From Paenibacillus riograndensis SBR5 (lineage in GTDB: Bacteria > Bacillota > Bacilli > Paenibacillales > Paenibacillaceae): a DNA stretch of 64,000 nucleotides. The notes below the pieces were generated by a model. It did not search any database. It saw only the letters and a list, made by a program, of their open reading frames with translations, and was not told the origin of the DNA. The stretch spans positions 7,383,216 through 7,447,215 of the forward strand of contig NZ_LN831776.1 in the NCBI RefSeq assembly GCF_000981585.1, in the 5' to 3' direction. Made by a program: the position numbers and the translations under genes. This document shows, in pieces, positions 17,586 to 26,232 of this stretch; positions within the stretch are counted from its first letter, which is position 1, and every line of letters starts with the position of its first letter.

Positions 17586-18902
17586 CTAGGTGCTTGCTAT
17601 ATTGATCTCAAAATCCACCGATATCGTGCCTTTAATCACATTGCGGTCATGATCGACTTCAGCAGAAAGATCTACGCTGCGCATGGCGATTTCTTTGGCC
17701 CCAAAGCGCCTGCGGGCTAAGTAATAGGTAGCCAGTTCGCTGCGGAACCGGGCGTGGTGATCATCGGTGACGTGTTTATCGCGTTTGGTAAATATACCTG
17801 AGTATCTACGATAAGGAATGTACGATGAAAAGCGCTTTAATATGTGGTCCACATCCCAATGATAGCGGTTAGCTGTCTCTACAATTTTATATAAGGCTGT
17901 GAAAATCTCATTTTCCCTTTTCGAGACGAAATCGACATACTCGTCCAACACCTCTTTTTGTCCATCCATCAAGCGATTTAAATAAGTATTGGCCGTCCCC
18001 CACTCTTTAAATTGAGCTACAATTCGATTTACCTCCTCTCCCTCCTCCTGTATCCAGCTTCCATCTGTGTAGAGTGGCACAATTTCCAGAGCAGTCTTGT
18101 AATCCCCACGTTCCTCGTAGGTACATGAACGCATAAGTTGTGCGTATAGAATATAAAAATATAACGGCCTTTCTAATGCTGTGGTGTTGTTATGCTTGTG
18201 GTTTGCCCGACTGCGTAAATTATATTGAATAGAAGCGAGTCGGTGCAATTCCTGTGTCAGTTCTTCTGCCTTCTCCCAATGATGTAATGAATAATATACA
18301 TGTACCAATTTCTTTATGGCATCCAACTGATGGGCCTCGTCGAGTCGATTCACATAGTTTTCAAATAGAGTAGCCTCTATCAAGTTCTGTTGAGGGTCAT
18401 CTCCCAAAGAAATCATAAATAAACGGTACTGACAAAGCGCCAGACGTTCAGAATGCTGATACTTCTCGCTGGCAGCCACATTCTCATATATGATTGCAGC
18501 AGCCTGATGCTTATCCTGCTGGAAGAGTTCTTCCGCCAGATCAAACAACAGCGGCGCATAGACCAGATTGTCCAGCAGACCATGGACCAGTTGCTCAATG
18601 CAATCCAGACGTTCAAGCTGTGCAGAACGCAGAATAAAAGGCCGTAGTCGCCGCCAAGTTGGTGCCGAATCATACAAACATTCATTTACATATTTACTGT
18701 AAAAATAGTCCTCTGCCAGTCCCATAGTCTGGGTGATTCGTTCCAAGTGGCTCATAGCCATCGCCTGCCGGCCTTTCATGATCCGGCTCAGTGTTCCGGA
18801 ATGAATACCGCTGAGTGCAGCAAATCTGTTAATTGACAGCTCCTCTTGTGCTAAGTACGCCCATAGCTCATCGCGAATTGTGACTGTATGCTCCAAGTCC
18901 AT
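17586..18902 (-). CDS. HTH-TPR receptor of the RRNPP type, paralog 1 (no adjacent pro-peptide found)
   Basis: A 438-residue cytoplasmic regulator. The N-terminal XRE-type HTH (about 18-58, SINRFAALSGIHSGTLSRIMKG) is followed by about 370 residues of helical TPR-like repeats, the architecture of PlcR/NprR/AloR-type peptide receptors. It is clearly paralogous to the gene at 19459-20856; both share APTWRRLRPF, ENVAASEKYQ-like and RPLYFYILYA blocks. Its C-terminus diverges after DRNVIK and ends about 30 residues early. ATG at 18902 follows AAAGGTGG. The 160 bases downstream hold only a 22-codon frame with no hydrophobic leader, so it looks like an orphan receptor. Confidence 0.85.
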   Translation of the reverse strand: MDLEHTVTIRDELWAYLAQEELSINRFAALSGIHSGTLSRIMKGRQAMAMSHLERITQTMGLAEDYFYSKYVNECLYDSAPTWRRLRPFILRSAQLERLDCIEQLVHGLLDNLVYAPLLFDLAEELFQQDKHQAAAIIYENVAASEKYQHSERLALCQYRLFMISLGDDPQQNLIEATLFENYVNRLDEAHQLDAIKKLVHVYYSLHHWEKAEELTQELHRLASIQYNLRSRANHKHNNTTALERPLYFYILYAQLMRSCTYEERGDYKTALEIVPLYTDGSWIQEEGEEVNRIVAQFKEWGTANTYLNRLMDGQKEVLDEYVDFVSKRENEIFTALYKIVETANRYHWDVDHILKRFSSYIPYRRYSGIFTKRDKHVTDDHHARFRSELATYYLARRRFGAKEIAMRSVDLSAEVDHDRNVIKGTISVDFEINIAST

Positions 18903-19267
18903 ACCACCTTTATTCGTACTTATAATCAGGACACTATATCCTTTATTTGAAAGCCTATTTCTTACATAGTGAAAAATTCCACTTATGCGGGTGCGCGTCT
19001 CTGATTCATATGAATATTACTGTAATTGTTCAGCAACTTGTCCAGTTCTACCGATTGTCTGAGTACCTTGGGGTGGCTGAAACCACCATACTGCATTTGC
19101 ATTTGATAAAGTTTACGTCTTACCCAATCAATACGAATTCTAATGAGTACTGCATTATTCATATCAGTTTTGTCTCCTCATGCAATATTTTAGATAATTA
19201 TGTAAAATTGTGAAGTGTCATCATGGTTGCAGCGCCCTAATAATTTACCGTGGTAAAGGAATGCACA
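18903..19267. other. AT-rich gap between the pro-peptide terminator and paralog 1
   Basis: No supported gene. It presumably holds the paralog 1 promoter; a TATAGT-like -10 is present near 18935 on the minus strand without a good -35. A plus-strand frame at 18947-19213 has no ribosome site and no recognisable domain. Confidence 0.4.
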
Positions 19268-19297
19268 TAAAAATACGCCTCCGGTTAACGGAGACGT
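19268..19297 (-). terminator. Terminator of the receptor/pro-peptide operon
   Basis: Minus strand ACGTCTCCG-TTAAC-CGGAGGCGT followed by ATTTTTAT, 50 bases after the pro-peptide stop codon. Confidence 0.8.
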
Positions 19298-19346
19298 CAA
19301 AATAATTTATACATTTATTATGATGATCGAGCGGTCTCCTCAAAAC

Positions 19347-19490
19347 TTAAACACCCCAACCATGGCTTAACGACTGAACTAATGTCTGCGTATTATCAGC
19401 CTCAAGTACACCATTAACTTTGGAAATTTCGACCGAAATAAAAATTAAAATCGTTAAGCTACAAAAAGCTAATAGTAGTTTTTTTCCCAT
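19347..19490 (-). CDS. Secreted quorum-sensing pro-peptide (Phr/PapR/AloP-like), 47 aa
   Basis: A small gene whose first 32 bases overlap the 3' end of the receptor gene in another frame. The 47-residue product has a positively charged start (MGKK), a hydrophobic core (LLLAFCSLTILIFISV), a short polar linker and the C-terminal tail SLSHGWGV directly before the stop. This is the layout of exported RRNPP pro-peptides, in which a 5-8 residue C-terminal peptide is released, re-imported by an oligopeptide permease and bound by the adjacent TPR receptor. An AGGA lies 6 bases before the ATG at 19490. A terminator follows. The exact mature form (perhaps SHGWGV) is inference. Confidence 0.85.
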   Translation of the reverse strand: MGKKLLLAFCSLTILIFISVEISKVNGVLEADNTQTLVQSLSHGWGV

Positions 19491-20856
19491 TTGATTCCTG
19501 CACCTCTCTTATTAGACTTTTGTATTTCCTTTTCTCGTCATCCTCTGCAATAGAGCGGTATTGTTCGAATAAATCGACACATTTAATGATATTACTCTCG
19601 TTATTTATTTTGGTAGATGATTCTAAACTTTCTAGTATGTAACGAATGCCTTCCTTTCTCTTATGTTGCAAAGAATAGGCAGCCAATTCAGTAAGAAACC
19701 TCGCATATTGATCAGACATAATCTGCTGGTTGTAATCACCTAATTCCGTAACATATGTTTGATGGGAAATAAGAGGTATATATCCAGAGAATCGTTCCAG
19801 TATGTGATCAACCTTCCAATGAAAACAGTTTGCCGATTTGATAATATTGTACAAAGCTATAAATATCTCGCCCGATTGTGAAGAGATATATTCCACATAT
19901 TCATCCAGTACCTCTGCCTGCCCCTCTAACAAACGGTATAGATAGGTATTTGCTTTTCCCCATTCTCGGAATTGTAATAAGGTTCGCTGCACTTCTTCAT
20001 CATTTTCCTTTATCCAACTTCCATCCGTGTAGAACGGTACCAATTCTAAAGCGGTTTTATAATCCCCACGTTCCTTATACACATTTGAACGCATTAAATA
20101 TGCGTAAAGAATATAAAAATATAATGGTCTTTCAGAAGTTTTCTCGTTATCGTATTTCTGAGCAGAATGGCCCTTTAAATCATAACGAATCTTGGCAAGA
20201 TGAAGCATTTCTTGGGCTAATTCCTCCACCTTACACCACTTATGTAGAGAACCATAAACATGTGCAAGGTGCCTCAAAGCATCCAACTGATCCGCCTCAT
20301 CCAACCGGGGCACATAAGGTTCGAACAGCGTCGCCGCCCGCAGGTTCTCGCTCTGGTCGTCACCAAGCGCAATACGGAACAAGCGGTACTGACACATGGC
20401 AAGGCGTTCGGAATACTGGTATTTCTCGCTGGCGCTCACATTCTCGTATAACAATGCTGCCGCCTGCCATTGCCCTTGCTTGAATAATCCTTCAGCCACC
20501 TCAAACAGCGTAGGCACATTGTTCAGATTATCAAGCAGAATTTGCACCATGCGTTCGATACAATCCATGCGCCCAAGCTCAGCGCAGCGGATCATAAACG
20601 GCCGCAGCCGCCGCCAGGTGGGTGCCGAATAATAGAAGCACTCATCTACATACAAGCTGAAAAAGTGATCTTCCCCCTTCCCCATACCCTTGGTCAATAA
20701 CTCCAGGTGACTCATGGCTATCGGCTGATTGCCTTTTACAATCCGGCTGAGTGTCCCGGAATTAATGCCGCATCTGTCTGCGAACTGATTAATGGACATG
20801 CACTGTTCAGATAAATAATCCGCTAGCTGATCTCGAATCGTGGCTGTAGACTCCAA
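19459..20856 (-). CDS. HTH-TPR peptide receptor (RRNPP family, AloR-like), paralog 2
   Basis: A 465-residue protein: HTH at about 20-60 (SINQFADRCGINSGTLSRIVKG), then a long TPR-like helical domain that in this family binds the re-imported peptide and switches DNA binding or partner contacts. The start is TTG at 20856, directly after a perfect AAAGGAGGTGAT ribosome site and matching the start of paralog 1; upstream in-frame codons lack such a site. It is transcribed from the promoter at 20910-20938 and overlaps the pro-peptide gene by 32 bases, the usual receptor-peptide arrangement. Target genes are unknown; paralog 1 lies just downstream. Confidence 0.92.
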   Translation of the reverse strand: MESTATIRDQLADYLSEQCMSINQFADRCGINSGTLSRIVKGNQPIAMSHLELLTKGMGKGEDHFFSLYVDECFYYSAPTWRRLRPFMIRCAELGRMDCIERMVQILLDNLNNVPTLFEVAEGLFKQGQWQAAALLYENVSASEKYQYSERLAMCQYRLFRIALGDDQSENLRAATLFEPYVPRLDEADQLDALRHLAHVYGSLHKWCKVEELAQEMLHLAKIRYDLKGHSAQKYDNEKTSERPLYFYILYAYLMRSNVYKERGDYKTALELVPFYTDGSWIKENDEEVQRTLLQFREWGKANTYLYRLLEGQAEVLDEYVEYISSQSGEIFIALYNIIKSANCFHWKVDHILERFSGYIPLISHQTYVTELGDYNQQIMSDQYARFLTELAAYSLQHKRKEGIRYILESLESSTKINNESNIIKCVDLFEQYRSIAEDDEKRKYKSLIREVQESNGKKTTISFL

Positions 20857-20909
20857 GGAATCACCTCCTTTTGAATCCCAGAAAATAGGTTGTTGCCTGT
20901 ATAACTGTA

Positions 20910-20938
20910 ATCCTATGTGATAATATTCCAATGGTCAA
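20910..20938 (-). promoter_or_regulatory. Promoter of the receptor/pro-peptide operon
   Basis: Minus-strand TTGACC (20933-20938), 17-base spacer, TAGGAT (20910-20915), about 50 bases upstream of the TTG start. Confidence 0.6.
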
Positions 20939-21031
20939 TATACTAGATTAGTCTAAAAAGTGAACACGGCAAATTATTTTAAAATTTAGGCAATAGGGTT
21001 GCCATTTCCTTATGAAACAAGGAGATTCACG

Positions 21032-21649
21032 TCAAAATGACCGCCAGAGCCGTACTCCCATGTACACCGCAATGCCCCAAATCAGCAGCGCTGAAACTGT
21101 GTTCAGCAGCCGGATCACTCTGCCGGAGGAATCCAGTCTGCCCAGCACCCGGCCGGCTGCTGCAAGGCTCAAAAACCACATCCAGGAGATCCCCGCCGCC
21201 GCAGCCGCAAACGCCCAGCGTTCAGCACCGGTATACTGCAGAGAATTGGTGCCGATGACACCCACTGTATCCAGCAGCGCATGCGGGTTCAGCAGAGACA
21301 CAGAAAGGGCATAGCCTACCTGGCCTTTTAGCGAGAGTACCCGCGCCTCCCTGTCCCTCTCTCCCGGTGCTGCGTTCCATATTTTCCAGCCCATGATGCA
21401 CAGAAATAAGATTCCCGCACCGTACACGATGGGTGTTACCCATTCCACGGAGAGCAGCACGAGCGAAATTCCACCGACAGCCGCAGCAATCAGCAGCGTA
21501 TCACATACAGCCGCCGTAAGAACTACAGGCACCACTCTGCGGAACCGGGGCTGAAGCGCCCCTTGGTTAAAAACAAATATATTCTGTACGCCCAGCGGCA
21601 AAATAAGCCCAAAGGCCAATAAGATTCCATGCACAATAGCTTCCAGCAT
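21032..21649 (-). CDS. LysE/ArgO-family amino-acid exporter
   Basis: A 205-residue membrane protein with about six hydrophobic segments. The N-terminal GILLAFGLILPLGVQNIFVFNQGA matches the conserved LysE/ArgO region, and SLLNPHALLDTVGVIG the family's central NP-containing block. These carriers export basic or other amino acids. The start is an ATG near 21649, 9 bases after AGGAGG; the frame is open 52 codons further upstream but without a ribosome site. It is divergent from a MocR-type regulator, which probably controls it. Confidence 0.9.
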   Translation of the reverse strand: MLEAIVHGILLAFGLILPLGVQNIFVFNQGALQPRFRRVVPVVLTAAVCDTLLIAAAVGGISLVLLSVEWVTPIVYGAGILFLCIMGWKIWNAAPGERDREARVLSLKGQVGYALSVSLLNPHALLDTVGVIGTNSLQYTGAERWAFAAAAAGISWMWFLSLAAAGRVLGRLDSSGRVIRLLNTVSALLIWGIAVYMGVRLWRSF

Positions 21650-21917
21650 TCGTCTGCTCCTCCTCTCAGTATGCTTGCGGACGATTGAATTTGGTGAACA
21701 GCGGGACCAGATTTGAACGCTATAACCACTCCCACTTTTCGCCGCATGACTGATCTTACACCGCAACGGCAGAGCTCGTAACCAGCCAAATTCTCCAATT
21801 GCCACCCAACCAAACTAATGAGCACAGGCCAAAGGTGGTATACTCCAGATAAAAGAACTCCTGCCAGATCCGGCCTCGCTGTTCTTAACAAAAGACCTTC
21901 ACAAAGGAGTTGGCATT

Positions 21918-23516
21918 TTGACCAACCAACATCAAAAGGAACAGGCACCGGGCAGATCATGGGCACCGGACCCGGCATCAGCGCTGCCGCTGCACAGGCA
22001 AATCTCCAATTATTTTATGGACAAAATCAGAAGTGGCGCTTGGCCGCCCGGAATGCGGCTGGCCCCTCAGCGCGAGCTGTGCCGCCAGCTGGGTGTGAAC
22101 CGCAGCACAGTGGTAACTGCGCTGGGAGAACTGTCGGCGCTGGGACTCATCGAGGGCAGGCGGGGCGGCGGGACCCGGGTGGCCGATTTACGGGCCGCCG
22201 CAGCAGACGGGGCGGTTTCGTACGGTGACGGGGTGGCTACATCCGGTAGCCGAGCGGCTTCATACGGTAACGGGATGGCTACATCCGGTGACGGCGCAGG
22301 GACGGATATATTGCCGGTCCAGCCTGCCGGAAGCTGGAATTCTTATGTCGAAGAGGGCGTCCACTATCCCAATCTGCCTACGGTGCAGGACATCAACCGG
22401 CTGGAATATGAGCAGGGGCTGATCCGTCTAGGCACAGGAGAGCCGTCGCCCGGGCTGCTGCCCGGTGAGGCCATGACCCGTGTGCTGGCCGAGCTCTCCC
22501 GGCAGACGTTGCCACCGCTCTCCTATGAAGCGCCCCTCGGCAGCCTGGGACTGCGGAGAGCAGTAAGCTCCGAACTGGCGAAGAATGGCATACAGGCTGA
22601 TCCAGACTCCATTCTGATTACCTCTGGAGCGCTCCAGGGCCTGCAGCTGATAGCGGTTGGCCTTTTGCCGCGCGGCTCTACCATTCTGCTGGAAAAGCCC
22701 TCCTATCTCTATTCCATTCATGCCTTCCAATCCGCCGGAGTGAAGTTCAACGGCCTGCCCATGGATGAGCATGGGCTGCTGACGGACCGGCTGGCCCGGG
22801 AAGCCCGCCGGACCAAGGCGGCTATGCTGTACAGCATCCCGTCGTTCCATAATCCGACGGGAATTCTGATGGACGCCCAGCGGCGGCAAAAGCTTATGGG
22901 TGTGACCGGCGGGCTTGGCCTGCCCATCCTGGAGGATGGAGCCTATCAGGAGCTCTGGCTCGACACGCCGCCTCCCCTCCCGCTGAAGGCGCTCGACCGC
23001 GAAGGCAGAGTGCTGCATCTCGGCACACTGTCGAAATCCGCCAGTCCGGGGCTGCGCATCGGCTGGATCGTTGGCCCGGAGCCTGTCGTGCGGCGGCTGG
23101 CCGACATTAAGATGCAGACCGACTACGGGGCAAGCTCGCTCTCGCAGCTTGCAGCCGCCCGATGGCTGGAGGGCGGGTATCATGAAGAGCATCTGCAGCG
23201 CCTGCGGGCCAGACTGCGGCAGCGGCGGGATGCTGCGCTTGCGCTGCTGCAGCGCCATTTTGCCGGACTGGCTGCATGGAACGTTCCGGCAGGCGGCTTC
23301 TACATCTGGCTGGCCCTGGACAAGCCGGTGCCGCTGCGGACGCTATTCCGCGCGGCCCATAAGGCCGGGCTGCTGCTGAACACAGGCGATCTGTACGACC
23401 GGAGCGACAGCCGCCATCTGCGGCTGTCCTACGTCTACGCCTCGCCTGCCGAACTGGAAACCGGCCTCCCCATATTGGCCGGACTGATCCGCAAGCTCCA
23501 GCGGCCCGGTTCCTGA
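21918..23516 (+). CDS. MocR/PdxR-family regulator (GntR HTH fused to class I aminotransferase domain)
   Basis: A 532-residue regulator with a GntR winged helix at about 22-95 (RQLGVNRSTVVTALGELSALGLI), a linker, and a fold-type I aminotransferase domain from about 160 to the end. The PLP-lysine motif TLSKSASPGLRIGW is present, as is the NPTG segment (HNPTGILMD). The linker contains an imperfect repeat (YGDGVATSG / YGNGMATSG). MocR proteins sense PLP adducts or amino compounds and often control a divergent neighbour, here the LysE-type exporter. TTG start at 21918 follows AAAGGAG. Confidence 0.92.
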   Translation: MTNQHQKEQAPGRSWAPDPASALPLHRQISNYFMDKIRSGAWPPGMRLAPQRELCRQLGVNRSTVVTALGELSALGLIEGRRGGGTRVADLRAAAADGAVSYGDGVATSGSRAASYGNGMATSGDGAGTDILPVQPAGSWNSYVEEGVHYPNLPTVQDINRLEYEQGLIRLGTGEPSPGLLPGEAMTRVLAELSRQTLPPLSYEAPLGSLGLRRAVSSELAKNGIQADPDSILITSGALQGLQLIAVGLLPRGSTILLEKPSYLYSIHAFQSAGVKFNGLPMDEHGLLTDRLAREARRTKAAMLYSIPSFHNPTGILMDAQRRQKLMGVTGGLGLPILEDGAYQELWLDTPPPLPLKALDREGRVLHLGTLSKSASPGLRIGWIVGPEPVVRRLADIKMQTDYGASSLSQLAAARWLEGGYHEEHLQRLRARLRQRRDAALALLQRHFAGLAAWNVPAGGFYIWLALDKPVPLRTLFRAAHKAGLLLNTGDLYDRSDSRHLRLSYVYASPAELETGLPILAGLIRKLQRPGS

Positions 23517-23561
23517 ACCGGTCTGCCGGCTAAATTCACTATATGTGTTATTATATCCCCC

Positions 23562-23634
23562 AATTAAGTTTCCTTTTTCCATTTAAATCTCAAGATTATT
23601 GATTCTGAGGAGAAATAGGTTCCCTTATTCCAAC
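23562..23634. repeat. Mini-hairpin family repeat, locus 2
   Basis: Two inverted-orientation elements: AATTAAGTTTCCTTTTTCC (from 23562) and AAATAGGTTCCCTTATTCC (from 23613). They are separated by sequence similar to that between the matching pair at 29753-29827 (TTGATT..GGGGAGAAATA), so the two loci share a unit of about 75-85 bp. Confidence 0.65.
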
Positions 23635-23716
23635 AAGCGCTGCTAGCAGCTATCCAACAGAATATCCTTCAGGGATTCCTGGTCATCGTTCTTGAGCATT
23701 ATGTAATCTCTCTATA

Positions 23717-23767
23717 ATCAAATGACAAAAAATAATATTTGTCATTTGATTGTCTTAGTGATATGCT
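23717..23767 (+). promoter_or_regulatory. Palindromic operator over the promoter of the TetR-SDR operon
   Basis: A perfect 13-bp inverted repeat with 8-bp spacer: left arm ATCAAATGACAAA (23717-23729), right arm TTTGTCATTTGAT (23738-23750). The right arm contains the -35 TTGTCA (23739-23744); TATGCT (23762-23767) follows after 17 bases. This is a typical site for autorepression by the TetR protein encoded next. Confidence 0.75.
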
Positions 23768-23791
23768 GTGTACACAGAGGAGGTCGAACCC

Positions 23792-24397
23792 GTGAGCAAA
23801 TCAAGCTCCTTTTTGAGTAAAACAGAAATTATGGATGCCGCCGAGCAGACGCTGCGCCGATTCGGGCCTGACAAGACCTCGGTAACCGATGTGGCCAAGC
23901 TCCTGGGTGTCAGCCATGGCACGCTTTATCGCCATTTTCCCAGCAAAGCCGCTCTGAGGGAGGCGGTAACGGAGCGCTGGCTGGAAGAGCAGATCGTTGT
24001 CCCGCTGGAACAGATTGTGAAGGCCCCGGCAGACAATGCGCTGGCGCAGCTAAAGGTATATATTGCCCGGCTGATTGAGCTGAAGCGTCACTATGCCGAA
24101 CAGGATCGTGAAATGTTCAAGATGTACACGGACGTTACCATGGAAGCCGCTGAGTTGATTGAGGTGCATATCCAGCGGATTATGGAGCAGATGGGCATTC
24201 TGATTGACAGAGGAATTCAACAGAAGCGGATTGCACAAAGCGCAGCGACTAGCTCGCTTGCCCGTTCGCTTTTTCATGCCACCTCCAGATTTCACCATCC
24301 GGTTCATGCCCATGAATGGCGGAGTGCCAGCATAGAGCAGGAATTCGAGCAGCTCTGGCAGCTTCTGGAACAGGGGCTTACCGCTTCAATTCATTAG
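23792..24397 (+). CDS. TetR-family transcriptional regulator
   Basis: A 201-residue regulator with the HTH at about 30-50 (TSVTDVAKLLGVSHGTLYRHFPSKAAL), a standard TetR signature, followed by a ligand-binding domain. GTG at 23792 follows GAGGAGG by 8 bases; the frame extends 8 codons upstream but that start would precede the ribosome site. It is followed 33 bases later by an SDR gene, so the pair likely forms an operon repressed through the palindrome at 23717-23750. Confidence 0.92.
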   Translation: MSKSSSFLSKTEIMDAAEQTLRRFGPDKTSVTDVAKLLGVSHGTLYRHFPSKAALREAVTERWLEEQIVVPLEQIVKAPADNALAQLKVYIARLIELKRHYAEQDREMFKMYTDVTMEAAELIEVHIQRIMEQMGILIDRGIQQKRIAQSAATSSLARSLFHATSRFHHPVHAHEWRSASIEQEFEQLWQLLEQGLTASIH

Positions 24398-24430
24398 TAA
24401 AAATCCATAACATTTCAGGAGGAATATCAA

Positions 24431-25174
24431 ATGAGTCAATCCCTGCAAGGTAAGGTTGCCATAGTTACCGGGTCATCGAGAGGCATTGGTCGGAGTGTCG
24501 CGGAGAGATTAGCGCAAGAGGGAGCTTCGGTAGTCATTAACTATTCAAGCAGCCCGAAGCAAGCGGAAGAGGTGGTCCAGGGCATTCAAGCCCAAGGCGG
24601 AAGCGCTGCTGCGCTTCAGGCCGACATCAGCAAGCCTGCACAGATTGAGCAGCTGTACAAGGATACCAAGGCATTGTTCGGAAAAATCGATATTGTGGTC
24701 AACAACGCGGGAATTATGATCAACAGCCTGATTGGAGAAGCCACCGAAGAACAGTTCGACAAGCAGTTCGCGATTAACGTCAAAGGAACCTACTTCTCCT
24801 GCCAGCAGGCCTTCTTTCACCTGGAACAGGGCGGGCGCATCATTAACTTCTCCACTTCGGTCAATGGGCAGATGTTCCCGGCTTACAGTATTTATGCCGG
24901 TACCAAAGGTGCAGTGGAGCAGTTCACCCGCCAGCTCGCCAAGGAGTTCGGCAGCAAAGGCATCACCATCAACGCGGTTGCTCCCGGTCCTGTTGCTACC
25001 GACCTGTTCCTGGAGGGCAAATCGGAAGCACAGCTTGAGGGGCTGAAGAAGACCAATGCCTTCGGACGGCTGGGCCAGCCGGAGGATATTGCCGGAGTGG
25101 TCAGCTTCCTCGCTGCAGAACAATCGGGATGGATCACCGGCCAGACACTGCGCGTGAATGGCGGATTTATCTAA
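24431..25174 (+). CDS. Short-chain dehydrogenase/reductase
   Basis: A 247-residue classical SDR. Cofactor motif TGSSRGIG at 13-20, NNAG at 91-94, catalytic Tyr155-x3-Lys159 with Ser near 141-143, and the C-terminal NGGF ending common to 3-oxoacyl-ACP reductase-like members. An Arg after the glycine motif suggests NADP(H). The substrate is unknown. AGGAGG ribosome site; second gene of the TetR operon, as often seen for detoxifying reductases. Confidence 0.92.
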   Translation: MSQSLQGKVAIVTGSSRGIGRSVAERLAQEGASVVINYSSSPKQAEEVVQGIQAQGGSAAALQADISKPAQIEQLYKDTKALFGKIDIVVNNAGIMINSLIGEATEEQFDKQFAINVKGTYFSCQQAFFHLEQGGRIINFSTSVNGQMFPAYSIYAGTKGAVEQFTRQLAKEFGSKGITINAVAPGPVATDLFLEGKSEAQLEGLKKTNAFGRLGQPEDIAGVVSFLAAEQSGWITGQTLRVNGGFI

Positions 25175-26232
25175 GGCTGCATAGGCAAAACCACTACACA
25201 AGCCGTCCCTTCCCCGGGGCGGCTTGTGATGGTTATGCTGCCTTCATGGATGTCCACGATTTTTTTGACCAGCGACAAGCCAAGCCCGCTGCCGCCTCCG
25301 CTGGTGCTTCTGGCTTTGTCCACCTTATAGAAACGCTCGAAGATGCGGGGCAGGTCGTCCTCGGCAATCCCGATGCCGTTATCCTTGATTTCGACTTCCA
25401 CCCGGTTATCCAGAGTCCGCAGACGGACCGTAATCATCCCGTCCTGGGGAGTGAATTTGATGCTGTTATGCAGCAGGTTGGTCCATACCTGACTCAGCAG
25501 GTCTTTTACCGCTTGGACAGTTACCTCCTCCAGTTCAGCCTCGACGTCGATATTCTTGTCCAGCCACTGCGGCTCACAAGCCAGAATCATCTCCTGGAGC
25601 TGCTTATCCAGCCGGTAGGCTGTGCGCTCGAACGGAAAGCTCTCCGCCTCCAGCGCCGACAGCTTCAGCAGATTGTCGCTGAGGCCGGAGAGGCGGCTGC
25701 CCTCTGCCTCAATAATATCGAGATAATGAGCCCTGCTCTCCGCACTCAGCCCTTCATCCCTCAGGGCGCGGGCGAAGCCGCGAATCGAGGTGAGCGGGGA
25801 CTGAATCTCATGTGAGACGTTGGAGATAAAGTCCTGGCGCATCGTTTCCATCCGGCTCAGCTCGCTGGCCATTTCGTTGATGCCTTCGACGATACTGCCA
25901 AATTGCCCGTAGCGCCGGTCGTTCTCCAGCTCGACCTTGAAGTTCCCCTTGGAGATTTGCCGCATCGCTGTAATAATGGGGATATAAAAGGCCCGTTCAT
26001 CTCCTCTCAGGCGTCCGACCAGCCCCGCGATCCCGGCCAGCAGAAACAGAATGAGAAACTGCAGCATCATCGTCAGCAATTGGGACTTATAGGGCGTAAG
26101 GGACCAGTTAAAGTGCTTCTCGAGCAGCTTTAGCCCGAAATACCCGCCGTTCCAGGAAAAATAGAAGCCTGCGATGACTATGGTTATCCCCATGACCCTT
26201 TTCACAATCTCTCCGGCTCTGCTTCTGCCCAT
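25171..26232 (-). CDS. Sensor histidine kinase
   Basis: A 353-residue membrane kinase: helix 1 at about 11-27, a short extracellular loop, helix 2 at about 50-68, a HAMP-like linker, the dimerisation/phosphoacceptor H-box (FISNVSHEIQSPLTSIRGFA, near 135-155) and an HATPase domain with N-box (NLLHNSIKFTP), DNGIGI and GGGSGLGLS. The ATG at 26232 directly follows the TAG of the response regulator, with its GGAGGT inside that gene, so the two are coupled. The last four bases overlap the end of the convergent SDR gene. Confidence 0.93.
   Translation of the reverse strand: MGRSRAGEIVKRVMGITIVIAGFYFSWNGGYFGLKLLEKHFNWSLTPYKSQLLTMMLQFLILFLLAGIAGLVGRLRGDERAFYIPIITAMRQISKGNFKVELENDRRYGQFGSIVEGINEMASELSRMETMRQDFISNVSHEIQSPLTSIRGFARALRDEGLSAESRAHYLDIIEAEGSRLSGLSDNLLKLSALEAESFPFERTAYRLDKQLQEMILACEPQWLDKNIDVEAELEEVTVQAVKDLLSQVWTNLLHNSIKFTPQDGMITVRLRTLDNRVEVEIKDNGIGIAEDDLPRIFERFYKVDKARSTSGGGSGLGLSLVKKIVDIHEGSITITSRPGEGTACVVVLPMQP

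Noticed and set aside
18947..19213. 88-codon plus-strand frame between the receptors
   Set aside because: No ribosome site and no recognisable features; AT-rich promoter-type DNA.
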